Source of the DNA: Bradyrhizobium sp. 195
GTDB lineage: Bacteria; Pseudomonadota; Alphaproteobacteria; Rhizobiales; Xanthobacteraceae
Reading direction: 5' to 3'
Assembly (NCBI RefSeq): GCF_023101665.1
Contig: NZ_CP082163.1
Coordinates: 124,001-188,000 of the forward strand
Length of the DNA stretch: 64,000 nt
Every line of letters begins with the position of its first letter. Position 1 is the stretch's first letter. The notes under the pieces were generated by a model. The model did no database searches and had not been told where the DNA came from. It saw only the letters and a program-made list of their open reading frames with translations. Both the position numbers and the translations under genes were made by a program. Positions 61,237 through 64,000 of the stretch are shown here, in pieces.

Positions 61237-61706
61237 TCAAACGTGGTCGAGGTCGTGGATGACGGGGCGGAGGGGACCGTCCTCGTCCCATTCGAGCGTT
61301 GCCAGTGTGATCGGCAGCTTGAACCTGCGTCGCCCGGCGCTTCCCGGGTTGAGGTAAAGCACGCCGTCCCGAGTGCTGATCTGCACGTGATGGGAATGGC
61401 CCGACACCACGACATCGATGCCGAGATCAGCCGGGACAATGCTCAGGGCGTTGAGGTCATGCAGAATGTAAAAGCAGCGCCCGCCAAGGGCAGGGTTTCA
61501 GTCTCAGGATAGGATCTTGCCCACGCGCCGCTGTCGACATTTCCCCTGATCGCTGTGACCGGTGCAATTCGGCGAAGTCTCTCAACGACCTCGGCAGCGC
61601 CGATGTCGCCGGCATGAATGATATGGGATACGCCGGCCAAGCGGCGCTCCGCCTCCGGCCGCAGCAGGCCGTGCGTGTCGGAGATCACGCCGATGGTCAA
61701 CGACAT
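61237..61706 (-). pseudogene. YfcE/MJ0936-type metallophosphoesterase, single-base frameshift
   Basis: The first part reads MSLTIGVISDTHGLLRPEAE with IIHAGDIGAAEVVERL and IRGNVDS, the metal-binding motifs of this phosphodiesterase family. Near 61465 a T appears to be missing from a TTTT run. The correct frame would read FYILHDLNALSIVP and continue with VVSGHSHHVQISTRDGVLYL and NPGSAGRRRF to a stop at 61237. All motifs of the family are present across the two frames, so this may be a functional gene with one sequencing error. Confidence 0.82.
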
Positions 61707-61746
61707 CTCACATCAAACCTTTCGGAGAGCCTTGCCGAACCAGACC

Positions 61747-61971
61747 TCAGTGCAGGAGGTCCAAGGGCACCTGGCCAATCTCGTCGCCTTCCTGGTTGGT
61801 CACAAGGATCGCGAAGTGACGGCCTCGTAGCTCGGGACGCTCCTTGGAGAGGCGTCTTGCAATCTCTTCAGCGACATCGAGCGCCTGAATGTCGTCCGCC
61901 AACTCGGCACCACCCTCGTCGGTCACCGTCCTGGAATCCACCAAATCAAAATGATAGCGCGGCACGTTCAA
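61747..61971 (-). CDS. DUF6894 family protein
   Basis: The 74-residue product begins MNVPRYHFDLVDSRTVTDEG and has the IQALDVAEEIARRLSKERPE helix and the HFAILVTNQEGDEIGQVPLD hairpin, typical of DUF6894. It is the fifth in the window and has no regulator beside it. Upstream, GGAAC-N16-GCTT (61994-62018, minus strand) is only a relaxed promoter match. Confidence 0.75.
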   Translation of the reverse strand: MNVPRYHFDLVDSRTVTDEGGAELADDIQALDVAEEIARRLSKERPELRGRHFAILVTNQEGDEIGQVPLDLLH

Positions 61972-62111
61972 CCCGTCGAGTTTTCTGTCAAGAAAGCCCG
62001 CTAGCGCGGCTTCGTTCCGGCGTGGTCGTGACGGTGACGGTCAAACCACGTCAGAACAGGAACCTCCCGGTCGCCGCAACATTGCAGAAGCGATCGAGCG
62101 AGGAGCGATAC

Positions 62112-62234
62112 ATGCTGGAAGAGCTGCGCGTGCTCGCCCAACCAGGCGCCATGATCGCTGTCCTTGCCATCCTGCTGCTGATGGCGGCCGGGGACGCAGC
62201 CATCTTCGTCGCCGCCAGAGGTTGGCCGTTCTAG
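62112..62234 (+). CDS. Candidate 40-residue single-span membrane protein
   Basis: The frame MLEELRVLAQPGAMIAVLAI then LLLMAAGDAAIFVAARGWPF has one strong hydrophobic helix and is preceded by GCGAGGAGCGATAC, a good ribosome-binding site. GGAAC at 62059 with TT at the right distance is a weak stress-promoter match. It sits 69 bases before the oxidase operon and may be a small accessory subunit, though nothing in the sequence proves it. Confidence 0.5.
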   Translation: MLEELRVLAQPGAMIAVLAILLLMAAGDAAIFVAARGWPF

Positions 62235-62245
62235 CGCCGCGATTA

Positions 62246-62270
62246 GGAACCTTTGTAGGATTGGTCGGTT
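62246..62270 (+). promoter_or_regulatory. EcfG-like promoter before the oxidase operon
   Basis: GGAAC, 16 bases, GGTT, 34 bases before the subunit II start: one mismatch from the consensus at the least conserved position. Confidence 0.42.
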
Positions 62271-62303
62271 CCGCCCCTGAAGCGGGAGTTCGGCGAAGCG
62301 TCT

Positions 62304-63314
62304 ATGCCAGTCTGGGTGCGAACGGTTCTGATACTGTGCACGACCTGGCCGCTGGCCGCCTGTGCGGGTCGGCAGTCAGCGCTCGACCCGCAGGGGCTGC
62401 AATCCGACCAGGTCCGATCCACGCTTTTCATTTTCCTCGCCGTCTCGGCGATCGTCTGGATCGCAGTTGTCCTCGTCCTCGCCGTTGGAATGCTGCGCCG
62501 GAAGCGTGCCACCCATACGCCGCTCGACCTCCACGAGGGCTTCGAGCAACGTGCAGGCCGCCTCGTCCTGGGGCTCGGCGTGGCAACAACCGTGATCGTG
62601 CTCGGGCTCTCCTTTGTCAGCTATGCCGGCCAGCGTGACGTCTTCGCCAAGGACGAGCACGCCCTCACACTCAAGATCATCGGCCACCAATGGTGGTGGG
62701 AGGTTCACTATGAAGCCGACAGTCCGCACCAGAGCTTCGTGACTGCGAACGAGATCCGGATCCCCACCGGTCAACCGATCAAAGTCGAGCTGGAATCGGC
62801 CGATGTGATCCACAGCTTCTGGGTGCCCAGCCTGACCGGCAAGATGGACCTCATCACCGGCCAAAAAAACGAGCTGCAGTTCACGGCGAAGAATGCCGGG
62901 GTCTATCGCGGACAATGCGCCGAGTTCTGCGGCCTCCAGCATGCCCACATGGCTTTTGATATCATCGCCTTGCCGCCGGACGAATTCGGCCGCTGGCGCG
63001 ATCACCAGAACCAGAGCGCGCAAAGCCCTGCGGATCAGCTCGGCAGGCAGGGCGAGGCGTTGTTCCGCGCGCGGGGCTGCGCGCTGTGCCACAACATTAG
63101 CGGCACGCTGGCCGGCGGGCACCTTGGTCCCGATCTCACGCATGTCGGCAGCCGCACGACCATCGCGGCGGGAACGCTGCCGAACAATCCAGCGACGCTC
63201 GGTGCGTGGATCTCCGACCCTCAGCATATCAAGCCGGGCAATCTCATGCCGAAGATGCCGCTGCAATCGAACGAGCTCATTGCGATCCTTCACTATCTGG
63301 AGCAGCTCAAGTGA
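62304..63314 (+). CDS. coxM: Cytochrome c oxidase subunit II with fused cytochrome c domain
   Basis: The 336-residue product has a lipoprotein-like signal (LAACAG), two membrane spans (TLFIFLAVSAIVWIAVVLVL, and LGVATTVIVLGLSFVSYAGQ), and a cupredoxin domain with GHQWWWEVHYE and the CuA site GQCAEFCGLQHAHM. A C-terminal cytochrome c domain has CALCHN for heme attachment and a Met in NLMPKMPL as the likely axial ligand. It is a caa3-type subunit II, matching the alternative CoxMNOP oxidases of Bradyrhizobium; the symbol is by analogy. The subunit I gene follows after 2 bases. Confidence 0.92.
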   Translation: MPVWVRTVLILCTTWPLAACAGRQSALDPQGLQSDQVRSTLFIFLAVSAIVWIAVVLVLAVGMLRRKRATHTPLDLHEGFEQRAGRLVLGLGVATTVIVLGLSFVSYAGQRDVFAKDEHALTLKIIGHQWWWEVHYEADSPHQSFVTANEIRIPTGQPIKVELESADVIHSFWVPSLTGKMDLITGQKNELQFTAKNAGVYRGQCAEFCGLQHAHMAFDIIALPPDEFGRWRDHQNQSAQSPADQLGRQGEALFRARGCALCHNISGTLAGGHLGPDLTHVGSRTTIAAGTLPNNPATLGAWISDPQHIKPGNLMPKMPLQSNELIAILHYLEQLK

Positions 63315-63316
63315 GC

Positions 63317-64000
63317 ATGGCCGCTGAAAAAAACCAGCTGCGCGACGACGTCCTGAACGGCTTCCAGCTCTCCCAGCAACTCGAGCGGATCTGGCGCACA
63401 CCATCGGGGCTGCCCGGCGCGCTCATGTCGGTGGATCACAAGGTCGTGGGGCGCCGCTACATCGTGACCGCCTTCGTCTTCCTGCTTCTCGGCGGCATTC
63501 TTGCGGTCCTGATGCGCATTCAACTCGCAGGCCCCGAGAACACTTTCCTGTCGGCGGACAAATACAACCAGATCTTCACGATGCACGGCTCGACCATGAT
63601 GTTCCTGTTCGCCGTGCCGGTCATGGAGGCGTTCGCCGTCTACCTCGTGCCGCTGATGGTCGGCACGCGCAACATCGCCTTCCCACGCCTGAATGCCTTC
63701 AGCTACTGGATGTTCCTGTTCGGAGGCTGCTTCCTCTGGATCTCCTTCGCGCTCAATGTCGGTCCGGACGTGGGTTGGTTTGCCTACGTTCCGCTGTCCT
63801 CGTTGCAGTACACGCCGACGAAGCGCCCGGACGTCTGGGCGCAGATGATCACCTTCACCGAGGTCGCCGCGCTCGCCGTTGCCGTGGAGATCATCGTGAC
63901 CGTGTTCAAGCAGCGCGCACCCGGCATGACGCTCGACCGCATTCCCCTCTTCGTCTGGGCGATGCTGGTCACGGCCTTCCTGGTGATGTTCGCAATGCCC
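63317..64000 (+). CDS. coxN: Cytochrome c oxidase subunit I, cut by the window edge
   Basis: The first 228 codons are present from ATG at 63317. The first ~60 residues lead to VDHKVVGRRYIVTAFVFLLL, and the first metal-ligand helix is YNQIFTMHGSTMMFLFAVPV, where the His in TMHGS would bind low-spin heme. Further spans continue to the edge. It follows subunit II by 2 bases, as expected for a cox operon. The symbol is by analogy to the Bradyrhizobium coxMNOP set; ctaD would also be reasonable. Confidence 0.92.
   Translation, partial: MAAEKNQLRDDVLNGFQLSQQLERIWRTPSGLPGALMSVDHKVVGRRYIVTAFVFLLLGGILAVLMRIQLAGPENTFLSADKYNQIFTMHGSTMMFLFAVPVMEAFAVYLVPLMVGTRNIAFPRLNAFSYWMFLFGGCFLWISFALNVGPDVGWFAYVPLSSLQYTPTKRPDVWAQMITFTEVAALAVAVEIIVTVFKQRAPGMTLDRIPLFVWAMLVTAFLVMFAMP

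Noticed and set aside
1..64000. CRISPR arrays, tRNA or rRNA genes
   Set aside because: No regularly spaced direct repeats, no cloverleaf-like tRNA sequences and no rRNA segments were seen on reading the window.

Overview
The window reads as a high-GC alphaproteobacterial chromosome, most likely Bradyrhizobium or a close relative. The evidence is repeated DUF6894 proteins, an ECF sigma/NrsF pair, HWE-type kinases, GGAAC-N16/17-CGTT (EcfG-type) promoter sequences, DUF1003, DUF892, DUF305 and CsbD stress proteins, and a coxM-like oxidase subunit II. No rRNA, tRNA or CRISPR array was seen.

Layout. 1-4.5 kb: a broken alcohol dehydrogenase copy, then metal/copper-linked genes (FixH/YtkA-like, Cys-rich, DUF411, DUF326) around an ECF sigma factor and its NrsF anti-sigma factor. 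The sigma gene and the first metal-island gene each have a GTAACC-N16-CGAA promoter sequence. 4.9-13.4 kb: a protein-isoaspartate methyltransferase/erythromycin-esterase fusion, broken or truncated signalling genes (a GAF/PAS histidine kinase, an HWE kinase), a single-domain response regulator and a broken yihY. 13.4-20.5 kb: small conserved proteins, a TreS-like GH13 enzyme, a GT4 glycosyltransferase, and a DUF6894/Crp-Fnr pair. 20.5-25.4 kb: a gene graveyard (ISL3 and IS5 transposase remnants, a PolX fragment) holding one intact SIR2-like gene. 25.8-44 kb: a stress block with SDR, alcohol dehydrogenase, GH13, CsbD, DUF305, three more Crp/Fnr paralogs, more DUF6894 genes, DUF1003, a broken DUF892 gene, a manganese catalase remnant and a CheB-CheR-PAS-HWE hybrid kinase.

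45.3-61.0 kb: fifteen tightly packed same-strand genes, mostly with 1-4 base stop/start overlaps. They encode inositol-3-phosphate synthase, a histidine phosphatase, four related CgeB-like glycosyltransferases, one GT4, a sugar nucleotidyltransferase, a methyltransferase, an apparently circularly permuted glycoside hydrolase, a phosphopentomutase, two SDR epimerases, a B12-binding radical SAM protein and a UDP-xylose synthase. This looks like a pathway for an inositol- and pentose-containing glycoconjugate. The first gene has an exact EcfG promoter match. 61-64 kb: a broken phosphoesterase, the fifth DUF6894 gene, a 40-residue membrane protein and the start of a cytochrome c oxidase operon that runs off the end.

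Two themes tie the window together. First, general-stress (EcfG) promoter matches precede two Crp/Fnr genes, DUF1003, a small helical protein and the glycan operon. Second, many genes in the first 38 kb carry one- or two-base indels while the glycan operon is almost untouched; this is either real decay of accessory DNA or local sequencing error, and the sequence alone cannot decide.
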